The notes below the pieces were generated by a model that was not told where the DNA came from, did not search any database, and saw only the letters and a program-made list of their open reading frames with translations. The translations under genes were made by a program, and so were the position numbers. From Bacteroidales bacterium UBA1769 (GTDB lineage: Bacteria; Bacteroidota; Bacteroidia; Bacteroidales; UBA932), in NCBI GenBank assembly GCA_002314725.1, contig DCGV01000015.1:1-6336 (forward strand): 6,336 nucleotides of DNA. The letters run 5' to 3'. How positions within the stretch are numbered: position 1 is the stretch's first letter; every line of letters begins with the position of its first letter. Positions 1 to 6,010 of this stretch are shown in pieces.

Positions 1-83
1 ATATGAATAGTGATGGGGCGGAGAGATTTACGGAGATGGTGGTGGGGGAGATACTGGGGATATGGGATATGAGGAGTATGTGA
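1..83 (+). pseudogene. Possible C-terminal tail of an upstream reading frame
   Basis: The third forward frame is open from the window edge to a TGA at 81-83. It encodes 26 residues from an ATG at 3, beginning MNSDGAERFTEM and ending IWDMRSM. The other two forward frames hit stops within the first 11 bases. The peptide has a plausible mixed composition, but it is too short to assign and no family is recognised. It may be the end of a gene that begins outside the window, or a chance frame in C-poor DNA. Confidence 0.2.
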
Positions 84-90
84 GGTTGTA

Positions 91-107
91 TGAGATGAGA
101 TGAGATG
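91..107 (+). repeat. Short tandem repeat, (TGAGA)3 plus TG
   Basis: Three perfect copies of the pentamer TGAGA are followed by a partial copy, inside the C-depleted region. It lies well upstream of the candidate promoter. A short pentamer array can change copy number by slippage, but nothing ties it to expression of the operon. Confidence 0.6.
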
Positions 108-202
108 TATGATTGAATATAAGAGATTGATGAGGTATCGTAGCAAAATATCGGGACAATGCAAGAATTTGGCCGAAAAAGCCTAATATGTGAAAAATTG
201 AG

Positions 203-210
203 TAATTTTG
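203..210 (+). promoter_or_regulatory. Candidate Bacteroidota -7 promoter element
   Basis: TAATTTTG matches the Bacteroidota -7 consensus TAnnTTTG exactly and lies 61 bases before the first gene of the four-gene operon. The matching -33 element (TTTG) is not at the expected distance. The nearest upstream TTTG, at 168-171, is about ten bases too far away. Transcription would start just downstream, leaving a leader of about 55 bases. This is the only convincing promoter-like site ahead of the operon. Confidence 0.4.
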
Positions 211-271
211 CAACGCGAAATTGTATGTTGGGTGTTTTGTCTTCGGGCGGCAGGCAGTGAAATGAATAACA

Positions 272-1528
272 ATGAGTCAGGAAATAGAATATATCGCTGT
301 TAAGGATTTGGTTCTTTGGACGGAGAATCCAAGGGATCCTATTGATGAATCGGCTACAGATCAAGATGTCGTTGATAGGGCTATCTCTGACCCATCAAAT
401 AAGTGGGAGCTAGGTAAATTCGCCAAACAGATGGGCGAATACTACGATTACAGCGAGCTCCCGATAGTGGTATATAAAAACAAAAAGCCTATTGTTTACG
501 ACGGCAACAGACGAATTGTGCTGGCCAAAGTTAAACTTGGATATTGCAGGGTGGAGAATTTGGCAGGGGATCTTCCCGAGGTTGATGAGAAAATACCTTG
601 TAATGTTTGTTCGGAAGATATCGCTCTTAAGAGTATCTATAGGAAACACTATTTGGTTGGTAATACGTGGGGACAATTGGAGCGGGATATTTTTGCTAAT
701 AAATTTTTGAACGAGCCAAAAAGCAAGTTCCAAATCTTTGATGAGTGTACTGGTGGGTATGTGTCGAATAATGCTGCAATTAATCAGCGGTTTGTCAGGG
801 AGGAGGTTCTTACTGATACGATTCTTTCTGACATGGGCTTTCTGTTTGATGATGAGCGTTTGCTTACGCGCCATTCAGACGAGGAGGTTCATGTGCTGTT
901 GAATGATTTATTGTCCAAAATTACTAACAAGGAAATAACTACCCGTAAAAATCGAGGGAAACCATTATTGACCTTGGATCAAAGAAGCAAAGATATTATC
1001 TCCAGTAATAAGGATAAGGAGGCTCATCCATATTTGAAAGAGCCGGATGTGGAGAGAAAGATTGAGAAGTCGCCAGAGTCCAAGCCCACTTCTATGCGGA
1101 AGACTCCAGTAACTAGGAAATCAGGAATAGTACTGTTTGGGTATAAATTAATCTTAAAGCAAGGCTCTGTTAATAATCTGTATAGGGATTTGTCAGCTCT
1201 ATATAGTATTGTTGACGGAGACAGGCAATTCTCGGGTGATATATATGCGCTATTCCGTATGGGCTTGCGTTTGTTATGTGAGACGGCTAGCAAGGAGGAT
1301 GGCTTTTCTGATATAGCTGACTATCTGAAGAAGTACTTTGCAAAGGCAAAGAAAACATTGTCGCAAGACATAAAGACATTCTTGGCGGCAAATAATGTGA
1401 AAGAAGAAACTTTACCACAATTACTTCATACAGGGGCGCACAATTATCTATCATCAATATCGAAAGACCAGGCGCTGGCAATTTCAATAATGCTCGGTGC
1501 TATTTTAACACAGTCTCATGGAAAATAA
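272..1528 (+). CDS. ParB/Srx-fold protein with helical C-terminal domain
   Basis: This 418-aa protein has an N-terminal ParB/sulfiredoxin-fold domain (about residues 5-95). It shows the NPR box at 19-21 and, after the strand LPIVVYKN, a YDGNRR box at 76-81 in the position of the ParB GxxRxxA nucleotide-binding box. Residues 240-285 are charged and probably a linker. Residues 286-418 are predicted mostly helical, with an FRMGLRLLCE helix and an LHTGAH motif (385-390) reminiscent of HEPN-like helical domains; that comparison is inference. The ATG at 272 is the first after an in-frame TGA at 263-265. The gene overlaps the methylase by 11 bases, so the two are probably co-translated. It does not look like a chromosome-partition ParB: no parA neighbour or central ParB helix-turn-helix is seen. 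A role in DNA recognition, nucleotide sensing or regulation of the methylase/nuclease pair is inferred. Confidence 0.85.
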   Translation: MSQEIEYIAVKDLVLWTENPRDPIDESATDQDVVDRAISDPSNKWELGKFAKQMGEYYDYSELPIVVYKNKKPIVYDGNRRIVLAKVKLGYCRVENLAGDLPEVDEKIPCNVCSEDIALKSIYRKHYLVGNTWGQLERDIFANKFLNEPKSKFQIFDECTGGYVSNNAAINQRFVREEVLTDTILSDMGFLFDDERLLTRHSDEEVHVLLNDLLSKITNKEITTRKNRGKPLLTLDQRSKDIISSNKDKEAHPYLKEPDVERKIEKSPESKPTSMRKTPVTRKSGIVLFGYKLILKQGSVNNLYRDLSALYSIVDGDRQFSGDIYALFRMGLRLLCETASKEDGFSDIADYLKKYFAKAKKTLSQDIKTFLAANNVKEETLPQLLHTGAHNYLSSISKDQALAISIMLGAILTQSHGK

Positions 1529-2393
1529 GGGAGGACAGATATTCAGATCACCTCTTAGGTATCCTGGAGGTAAATCCTGCATTTATAAGTTTATGACTCA
1601 TTTCTTGCGGGAAAATGACCTTGTGGGTACCAATTATGCTGAACCATACGCTGGAGGAGCTGGATTGGCACTTCGCTTGATGATGGATGAGTATGTGAAT
1701 GAAATTTATATCAATGACCTTGATCCTTCCATCTATGCTTTCTGGCGTGCTATTTTAAATCAACCTGAAGAGATGTGCCGGTGGTTGAGTTCTGTTGAGG
1801 TATCAGTGGAGAAATGGAAGTATTATAAAGAAGTTCAACATCAGTATAAGACAGTTGATACTTTGGAATTGGCTAAATCGACGTTCTTCTTGAATAGGAC
1901 AAATGTTTCTGGTGTCATCTCAGGTGGATTGATAGGTGGTATTAACCAAACAGGTAAGTACAAGATTGACGCTCGTTTCAGAAAGCAGGAGTTATTAAAA
2001 AGGATAGAAGATATCTGCGGGTTTTCTCATAGAATTCATCTGTCGAATAGAGACGGAATTGATTTTATCAAGCATATTGATGCTAAGAAAGAGAGCATTT
2101 TTGTTTATTTGGATCCTCCATATTATCAGAAAGGTGCGGATTTGTATTTAAACGCTTTTAAAGATGCCGACCATAAAGCTCTGTCTGACTTTGTGAAGCA
2201 GATGAAGAAAAATTGGCTTGTGTCATATGATAATCATGATTTTATCATACATCTTTATGAGCGGGAGAACAAAGTGTTGTACCAGTTATCTCAATGTGCA
2301 TCAAATAGGATTGGGGATGAGGTGCTGATCTTTGATGGTCGAATGACGTATAATAATTCTATTGGATACTTAACTTCACCTGTTGTAATATAG
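1518..2393 (+). CDS. D12-class adenine-N6 DNA methyltransferase (Dam-like)
   Basis: The 291-aa protein should transfer a methyl group from S-adenosylmethionine to the N6 of adenine in DNA. It has the D12 (alpha-class) motif order: RYPGGK at 14-19 (motif X), AEPYAGGAG at 41-49 (SAM-binding motif I), NDLDP at 66-70, FLNRTNVSG at 124-132, and the catalytic DPPYY at 199-203 (motif IV). SYDNH at 236-240 follows. The length is typical of Dam-type enzymes and no motif is broken, so it is probably active. The target site cannot be read from the sequence; GATC is usual for Dam, but others occur in this family. The start lies inside the preceding gene (11-base overlap), which suggests translational coupling. 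In this operon it is the likely modification arm, protecting host DNA from the nuclease encoded two genes downstream. Confidence 0.95.
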   Translation: MENKGGQIFRSPLRYPGGKSCIYKFMTHFLRENDLVGTNYAEPYAGGAGLALRLMMDEYVNEIYINDLDPSIYAFWRAILNQPEEMCRWLSSVEVSVEKWKYYKEVQHQYKTVDTLELAKSTFFLNRTNVSGVISGGLIGGINQTGKYKIDARFRKQELLKRIEDICGFSHRIHLSNRDGIDFIKHIDAKKESIFVYLDPPYYQKGADLYLNAFKDADHKALSDFVKQMKKNWLVSYDNHDFIIHLYERENKVLYQLSQCASNRIGDEVLIFDGRMTYNNSIGYLTSPVVI

Positions 2394-2400
2394 TAAATAT

Positions 2401-3510
2401 ATGGCAAATAATATTGTTTATCTGGGAGCGGCAGAGCTTCATTTTGACTATTCGAACCCCAGAATGGTCGAATATAATTTTAATCCTGAAACGACAGAAA
2501 AAGATATAATCAACACATTCTGGATCGAAATGGCGACGGAAGAGTTGGTGATGTCTATTCTTGCACACGGTTTTTTTCAGCATGAACCTCTGTATATTAT
2601 TAGGGAAAATGGTGATATTGTTGTGGTTGAAGGGAATCGGAGATTGGCTGCCATTAAATCGATACTGAATCCAGATGTTATTGAGAATAACAAGATGGAT
2701 AAGTATAAAGGAAAGATTACACCTGAGATTGTCCAACAGTTAAAAAATCAAATTCCGGTTTTGGAATTGAAAGATAGGGAAGATGCTTGGAGATACATAG
2801 GTTTCAAACATGTTAATGGAGCTGCAAAATGGGGCTCGTATGCAAAGGCTCAGTATATTGCCACTGTCAAGAATAAATTTGGTAAATCTCTCAGAGAGAT
2901 AGCAGAACAGATAGGCGATTCTAATAACATTGTAAAAAAACTCTACCAAGGTTTACTTGTTTTGGATCAAGCAGATGCGATGACAGATTTTAAGAGGGAT
3001 GACACATTCGCAAAGCGTATATATTTCTCCCATTTATATACAGCAATTACATATGACAACTTCAGGTCTTTTTTAGGACTTAAAGCAGATTTTGAAAACG
3101 AAAACCCTGTTGCCAAAGAGAATTTGAAAAAGCTGGAGCAAGTGATGTTCTGGTTATATGGTTCTTCATCTAAAAAGATTACACCTATCATAGAATCTCA
3201 AAATCCTGATTTAAGGCATCTGAATGATGTTCTCGGCAACAAAGAGGCTACCGAATATCTTAAGGTGAATTTAAACTTGAATCTTGCTTACGATGTTTGT
3301 AAGGGTGGTAATACGGTCTTGTATGAAGCCCTCATAAAGGCTAAAATCGCTTTGGAAAAAGCAGGGTCAAAAATTGGGGAATATGATGGCTCTATTGATT
3401 CTCTTCGCATCTCTGCGGATGTGGTCAAGATTGCCAATGATATTTTTGACAGGATGGATGCTATCCGTAACCCGCAAAATAACGATCAAAAAGAACGAGT
3501 TGCAAAATAG
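2401..3510 (+). CDS. Second ParB/Srx-fold protein
   Basis: This 369-aa protein has a ParB/Srx domain in residues 5-90, with a SNPR box at 18-21, a helix around LVMSILAHGFFQ (49-60) and a VEGNRR box at 76-81. The GNRR core is shared with the first ParB-fold protein, but the rest differs, so they look like distinct subfamilies rather than a recent duplication. Next comes a segment with RYIGFKHVNG (131-140) and WGSYAKAQYI (144-153), then a probable helix-turn-helix at about 163-190 (SLREIAEQIGDSNNIVKKLY), which suggests DNA binding. The C-terminal 150 residues are helical and not recognised. The gene begins 7 bases after the methylase stop and has no obvious Shine-Dalgarno site, which is normal in Bacteroidota. 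A DNA-binding or specificity role in the same system is inferred. Confidence 0.85.
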   Translation: MANNIVYLGAAELHFDYSNPRMVEYNFNPETTEKDIINTFWIEMATEELVMSILAHGFFQHEPLYIIRENGDIVVVEGNRRLAAIKSILNPDVIENNKMDKYKGKITPEIVQQLKNQIPVLELKDREDAWRYIGFKHVNGAAKWGSYAKAQYIATVKNKFGKSLREIAEQIGDSNNIVKKLYQGLLVLDQADAMTDFKRDDTFAKRIYFSHLYTAITYDNFRSFLGLKADFENENPVAKENLKKLEQVMFWLYGSSSKKITPIIESQNPDLRHLNDVLGNKEATEYLKVNLNLNLAYDVCKGGNTVLYEALIKAKIALEKAGSKIGEYDGSIDSLRISADVVKIANDIFDRMDAIRNPQNNDQKERVAK

Positions 3511-3521
3511 TAGCGGAGAAT

Positions 3522-4430
3522 ATGTTTGACATCGATAATATACATCATTCCATATTTGAACTAGCCGATTTTGTTGAATATAACGCTCTATCTGATTCTG
3601 AAGGATCGCAATCGATAGAGGCATTAAGGTCAAGGTTGTCTGCACCAGAGGATGAATTAGTTATTAGCGGGACTGAAGAGGGTGATGACAAAGTGTTGAC
3701 AAAACTAAAAGAGGCATTAACATATTGTTCGTCAAGATCAAATAGCTTTACTATTTACCCATTTGATGTCAATGTAAATTCCTTGAATGCAAAGAATACC
3801 GAGGGTTTAAAATCATATTGCTACCTTTTCCTTCTTCTTGCAAATAGGCTCGATATGCGAAAAGAAAATGTTCAGGGTGGAAAAGATGCTACTGAGTTGT
3901 TTGAACGCCTCTGCGGATGTGTTGCATCTGAGTATTTTGGTTCGCATAGTAAGTGTGAAGTCTTTGGGACTTCAGTGGAAGGGCCATTCAAGGACAAGGT
4001 TAACGATATCCTGAAAAAGATGCATATATCAGGTGAGTATAAAGAACCATTTGGTGGAACAGGACATCATCGGGATGGAGGGGTTGACTTGGTCGCTTGG
4101 ATACCATTTAGTGATAATAAGGATTCGTGTTTGATAGCAATAGGGCAGTGTAAGACGGGTGATACTTGGGAGGGTTATTTGAAAAAAGTTGATTTCTTTT
4201 TGAATTATTCAACAGCTATACCGTTGGTGGATCCATTGTATATGTTTTTTGTTACTGAAGATTTTGGTTCATACAAATGGGAGGAGCGTAGCAGGAATGC
4301 GGGACTATTGTTCGACAGAAAACGTATTTTGGAATATCTTCCAGCAGAAATTGGTAAATATGACAATAATCTTGAGGCAGATATCATTGCGTGGGTAACA
4401 GCAGCAAAAGAATATATCCAGAAGATATAG
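3522..4430 (+). CDS. Putative PD-(D/E)xK-type restriction endonuclease
   Basis: The 302-aa protein carries a nuclease-like core in its second half. A helix with Glu125/Glu128 (ATELFERL) is followed by DGGVDLVAW at 185-193, with Asp189 as the likely metal ligand, and then by the strand IAIGQCK at 205-211. This gives a D-(x19)-Q-x-K arrangement, the QxK variant of the PD-(D/E)xK fold. The GG..DGG.D.VAW and GQCKTG..W pattern resembles a family of uncharacterised proteins found near DNA modification genes; this is from memory and was not searched. The N-terminal 115 residues are helical and acidic and could bind partners. The gene starts 11 bases after the second ParB-fold gene, with GGAGA at 3515-3519 very close to the ATG. 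It is the likely restriction arm, cutting DNA that lacks the methylase mark. A modification-dependent nuclease is the alternative. Confidence 0.7.
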   Translation: MFDIDNIHHSIFELADFVEYNALSDSEGSQSIEALRSRLSAPEDELVISGTEEGDDKVLTKLKEALTYCSSRSNSFTIYPFDVNVNSLNAKNTEGLKSYCYLFLLLANRLDMRKENVQGGKDATELFERLCGCVASEYFGSHSKCEVFGTSVEGPFKDKVNDILKKMHISGEYKEPFGGTGHHRDGGVDLVAWIPFSDNKDSCLIAIGQCKTGDTWEGYLKKVDFFLNYSTAIPLVDPLYMFFVTEDFGSYKWEERSRNAGLLFDRKRILEYLPAEIGKYDNNLEADIIAWVTAAKEYIQKI

Positions 4431-4484
4431 TATTTAGTCCAATGGCATGATGTGATTCACTGACTCTTGAGGTGCTGAGAGGCC

Positions 4485-4519
4485 TTTCGCGACAGATATT
4501 TGTTGAAAGTGTCGCGAAA
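4485..4519. repeat. Perfect 10-bp inverted repeat
   Basis: TTTCGCGACA (4485-4494) and its exact reverse complement TGTCGCGAAA (4510-4519) are separated by 15 bases. They could form a hairpin in RNA or a two-site operator in DNA. A run of A rather than T follows, so it is not a standard intrinsic terminator on the + strand. Confidence 0.75.
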
Positions 4520-4547
4520 AAATTCACTGCTGGACCTTTTGGACCGG

Positions 4548-4580
4548 TTCGCGACAAATTGTCGGGAAAAGTGTCGGGAA
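4548..4580. repeat. Further copies of the TGTCGSGAA motif
   Basis: TTCGCGACA at 4548-4556 is followed after three bases by TGTCGGGAA at 4560-4568, an inverted pair with one mismatch. A second TGTCGGGAA at 4572-4580 repeats the same sequence directly. With the pair at 4485-4519 this makes five copies in about 95 bases. CGCGACA occurs once more at 4672-4678, inside the first codons of the deaminase gene. The arrangement suits a repressor operator array or the repeated coding tail of a lost gene. Confidence 0.65.
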
Positions 4581-4667
4581 AGGAGCAGGCAAAGCGTCCG
4601 GTGGGGAAGAAGTGAACCTGGATTCAGTTGGAGGAGATAATAGAAAAGTATAAGAAACAATAAGTCT

Positions 4668-5090
4668 ATGACGCGACAAGAACTTTTCAATGCTGCATAC
4701 AACAAGGCAGGTGTGATAGCCAATAGCGTTATCAGACGACACCATGGAAATATCCCCAAATACAAGGATTATCCTGCTGCTGTGATTTCGTGTTCTGCAA
4801 AGCATTCAAATATTCACAAAGAGGAGCATTCAAGAAGTTGCCAGCATTATAAGTTTGATTTTCGAATTTTGAATCTCCTGAAAGTCATTGGTAATGTTGA
4901 TGGACCTAGTAATGTAAAGGATTGCAATAACAAGGTCGGACATTGTGCTGAGCCGCATGCTGCCAACGAGATGATAAAAACAAGTATGAGATTGACGGTA
5001 GGAGATCTTGAGTTCAGTCCGGCAATCCGTCCTCGGACAAGGCAGATTATTCAGTATTGCGGGAATTGTAAAGCGACATTTGGATTATGA
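4668..5090 (+). CDS. Cytidine-deaminase-fold protein, YwqJ-like (putative toxin or defence deaminase)
   Basis: The 140-aa protein carries both zinc motifs of the cytidine deaminase superfamily. CAE at 93-95 gives the first zinc ligand (Cys93) and the catalytic proton-shuttling Glu95, and CGNC at 131-134 gives the other two ligands. The context GHCAEPHAANEM followed by the late CxxC near the C-terminus matches the YwqJ-like toxin deaminase group best, in which the domain usually sits at the end of a large secreted polymorphic toxin. Here it stands alone, with no signal peptide, export domain or repeats. All catalytic positions are present, so it could be active on a nucleotide or nucleic acid. 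The ATG at 4668 follows an in-frame TAG at 4641-4643. It overlaps the next gene by four bases (ATGA), as expected for a toxin/immunity pair. Substrate and role are not shown by the sequence. Confidence 0.75.
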   Translation: MTRQELFNAAYNKAGVIANSVIRRHHGNIPKYKDYPAAVISCSAKHSNIHKEEHSRSCQHYKFDFRILNLLKVIGNVDGPSNVKDCNNKVGHCAEPHAANEMIKTSMRLTVGDLEFSPAIRPRTRQIIQYCGNCKATFGL

Positions 5091-5539
5091 AAGGATACCC
5101 GTATCGCGAAGATTATATGCTAACGCATGACATTGATTGGTTTTTCTGCCATAATGGGCATGCTTTCCATGCTGCTTCTAATGGCGGAGTCATTCCCAAG
5201 GAGATACTATCTGGGATGAATTCAAAGATTCAGGAAACTGTGTATGGTATGAAGGAACCAGAAGGAGTTGAGGTCGAGATTAACGAGTATTATATCCGAA
5301 ATAATGTACTGATTGGTCAGCAAAACAACGCCAAAGATATTGAAAAACAATTCACTGATTACATAGTAAGTTTTTCGGCTATGGCAAAGAAAGGATTTAT
5401 TTCTTTGGACAGGAAAGAGGGCAATGAGTATTTTTGGGTGGCACGGCCGAAAGAATTAGGGAAGGTTAGGGTAGATATGTTTGACAAGATTCCGAAGTTT
5501 GAGAAGATGCCGGTTGAAGTTGAGATACTTTTGGATTAA
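5087..5539 (+). CDS. Putative immunity or partner protein of the deaminase
   Basis: The gene starts in an ATGA overlap with the deaminase stop, which implies translational coupling and a linked function. The 150-aa protein is cytosolic, with no signal peptide or membrane segment. Residues 14-40, with the pattern IDWFF..NG.AFHAAS.GG.IP, resemble the N-terminus of uncharacterised Bacteroidales proteins that I recall next to polymorphic toxins; this is recognition from memory. The remainder alternates predicted strands and charged helices and ends in an acidic strand (PVEVEILLD), common in immunity proteins that plug a toxin active site. It is the natural candidate to neutralise the deaminase. 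If the deaminase acts in phage defence instead, this protein could be its sensor or regulator. Confidence 0.6.
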   Translation: MKGYPYREDYMLTHDIDWFFCHNGHAFHAASNGGVIPKEILSGMNSKIQETVYGMKEPEGVEVEINEYYIRNNVLIGQQNNAKDIEKQFTDYIVSFSAMAKKGFISLDRKEGNEYFWVARPKELGKVRVDMFDKIPKFEKMPVEVEILLD

Positions 5540-5580
5540 CCCACTGGTCTACAATATACTATCATTTGAGGTCACATAGT

Positions 5581-5811
5581 ATGGCATACGAATATAAAAA
5601 ACACGCTATGGTTGACGACAAGAAGTATGATCCTACAGATATGGGGCGTTACTATAATTCTGCTGGCTATCATGCAAAGATAAAGAAGGAAATTCCTACT
5701 AAAGATGACCAGAGAAGAAATTGCAGGAATAATGAAATACTGCAAGGAGAATGGGGTCTCCTACAAGTCCAGGCTCGCAGAGTTGGGCGTCCCCGAATGG
5801 AAGTTCTATGA
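5581..5811 (+). CDS. Small unrecognised ORF, probably cut off by the IS66 remnant
   Basis: The frame opens with ATG at 5581, preceded by TTGAGG at 5566-5571 as a possible ribosome binding site; the TTG at 5566 is less likely as a start. The first 40 or so residues (MAYEYKKHAMVDDKKYDPTD, then a GRYYNSAGYH segment) look like a genuine hydrophilic protein but match no family I know. From about 5705 the frame overlaps the IS66 ORF1 in another frame and becomes Arg-rich and unnatural (NCRNNEILQG, RRVGRPRMEV). The likely reading is a host gene start truncated by insertion, or a third gene of the deaminase cassette lost on integration. The junction cannot be placed. Confidence 0.35.
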   Translation: MAYEYKKHAMVDDKKYDPTDMGRYYNSAGYHAKIKKEIPTKDDQRRNCRNNEILQGEWGLLQVQARRVGRPRMEVL

Positions 5812-6010
5812 CAACAAAGCGCGTTATGCAAAACAGCAGGTTGAATCTCCCGCCGACTGTGGAGAGTTCCTTCAGTTGACATCCGGCGGAGAGTTTGTAC
5901 CGATGCCTTCGTTTGCGGCAACGACCGGTCGCGGATTCTCCAAAAAGAAGGATCAGCAGAGCGCCAAGATGTTGAGCATAGAGCTCATGACTCCGAACGG
6001 GACGATGATG
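5705..6010 (+). pseudogene. IS66 ORF1 (TnpA-like), C-terminally truncated
   Basis: The first 102 codons read as a Bacteroidota IS66 accessory protein. An N-terminal helix-turn-helix of about 40 residues (MTREEIAGIMKYCKENGVSY, then LAELGVPEWKFYDNKARYAK) is followed by the GEFLQL...GEFVPMPSF segment and the strand LSIELMTPNGTMM. In family members the last strand is followed by a short C-terminal helix region, which is absent here. After Met102 the frame continues as an unrelated tail to a TGA at 6131-6133, because the DNA from there codes for the transposase in a different frame. The product would be a 142-aa chimera and is probably non-functional. Confidence 0.75.

Larger units (their letters stand above)
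1..135 (+). other. G-rich, C-depleted low-complexity stretch
   Basis: The top strand has only three C residues in about the first 135 bases, while G runs are frequent (15-18, 43-47, 56-59, 63-65). This differs sharply from the sequence after about 140 and from the genes downstream. It contains a short GATGA-type tandem repeat (91-107). The function is unknown. It may be the edge of another element or a degenerate region left by repeat expansion. Confidence 0.6.
4431..4667. other. Intergenic region between the two cassettes
   Basis: This stretch of 237 bases contains no convincing gene. From about 4480 to 4620 it is richer in G+C than the genes on either side and is dominated by copies of TGTCGSGAA in both orientations. 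Two overlapping forward frames are stop-free through the repeats (4451-4615 and a frame around 4502-4642), but neither begins with a sensible ATG. One reads LKVSRKNSLLDLLDRFATNC and could be the remnant of a gene tail. No TAnnTTTG promoter was found. GGAGGAG at 4630-4636 lies some 31 bases before the deaminase ATG, too far to be its ribosome binding site. Confidence 0.5.

Noticed and set aside
15..65. G-quadruplex in the G-rich leader
   Set aside because: Four G runs exist, but the first loop is about 25 bases, too long for a confident quadruplex call.
28..213. Opposite-strand open frame of 61 codons
   Set aside because: Its Ser/Pro/His-rich translation is what the C-depleted top strand gives by default when read in reverse, and it crosses the candidate promoter. 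No family resemblance.
1518..2393. Solitary regulatory Dam methylase unrelated to its neighbours
   Set aside because: It overlaps the upstream gene and is tightly packed with the downstream ParB-fold and nuclease genes, which favours an operon function.
272..3510. Chromosome or plasmid partition (parABS) locus
   Set aside because: No ParA ATPase, no parS-like site was noticed, and the ParB-fold proteins have atypical boxes and sit with a methylase and a nuclease.
4485..4530. Intrinsic terminator for the four-gene operon
   Set aside because: The hairpin has a 15-base loop and is followed by A residues rather than a T tract on the + strand.
4485..4580. CRISPR array
   Set aside because: The repeats are only 9 bp, in mixed orientation and with irregular spacing.
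4457..4805. Opposite-strand open frames across the repeat region
   Set aside because: They overlap the start of the better supported deaminase gene and give Ser/Leu/Arg-rich translations with no recognisable motif.
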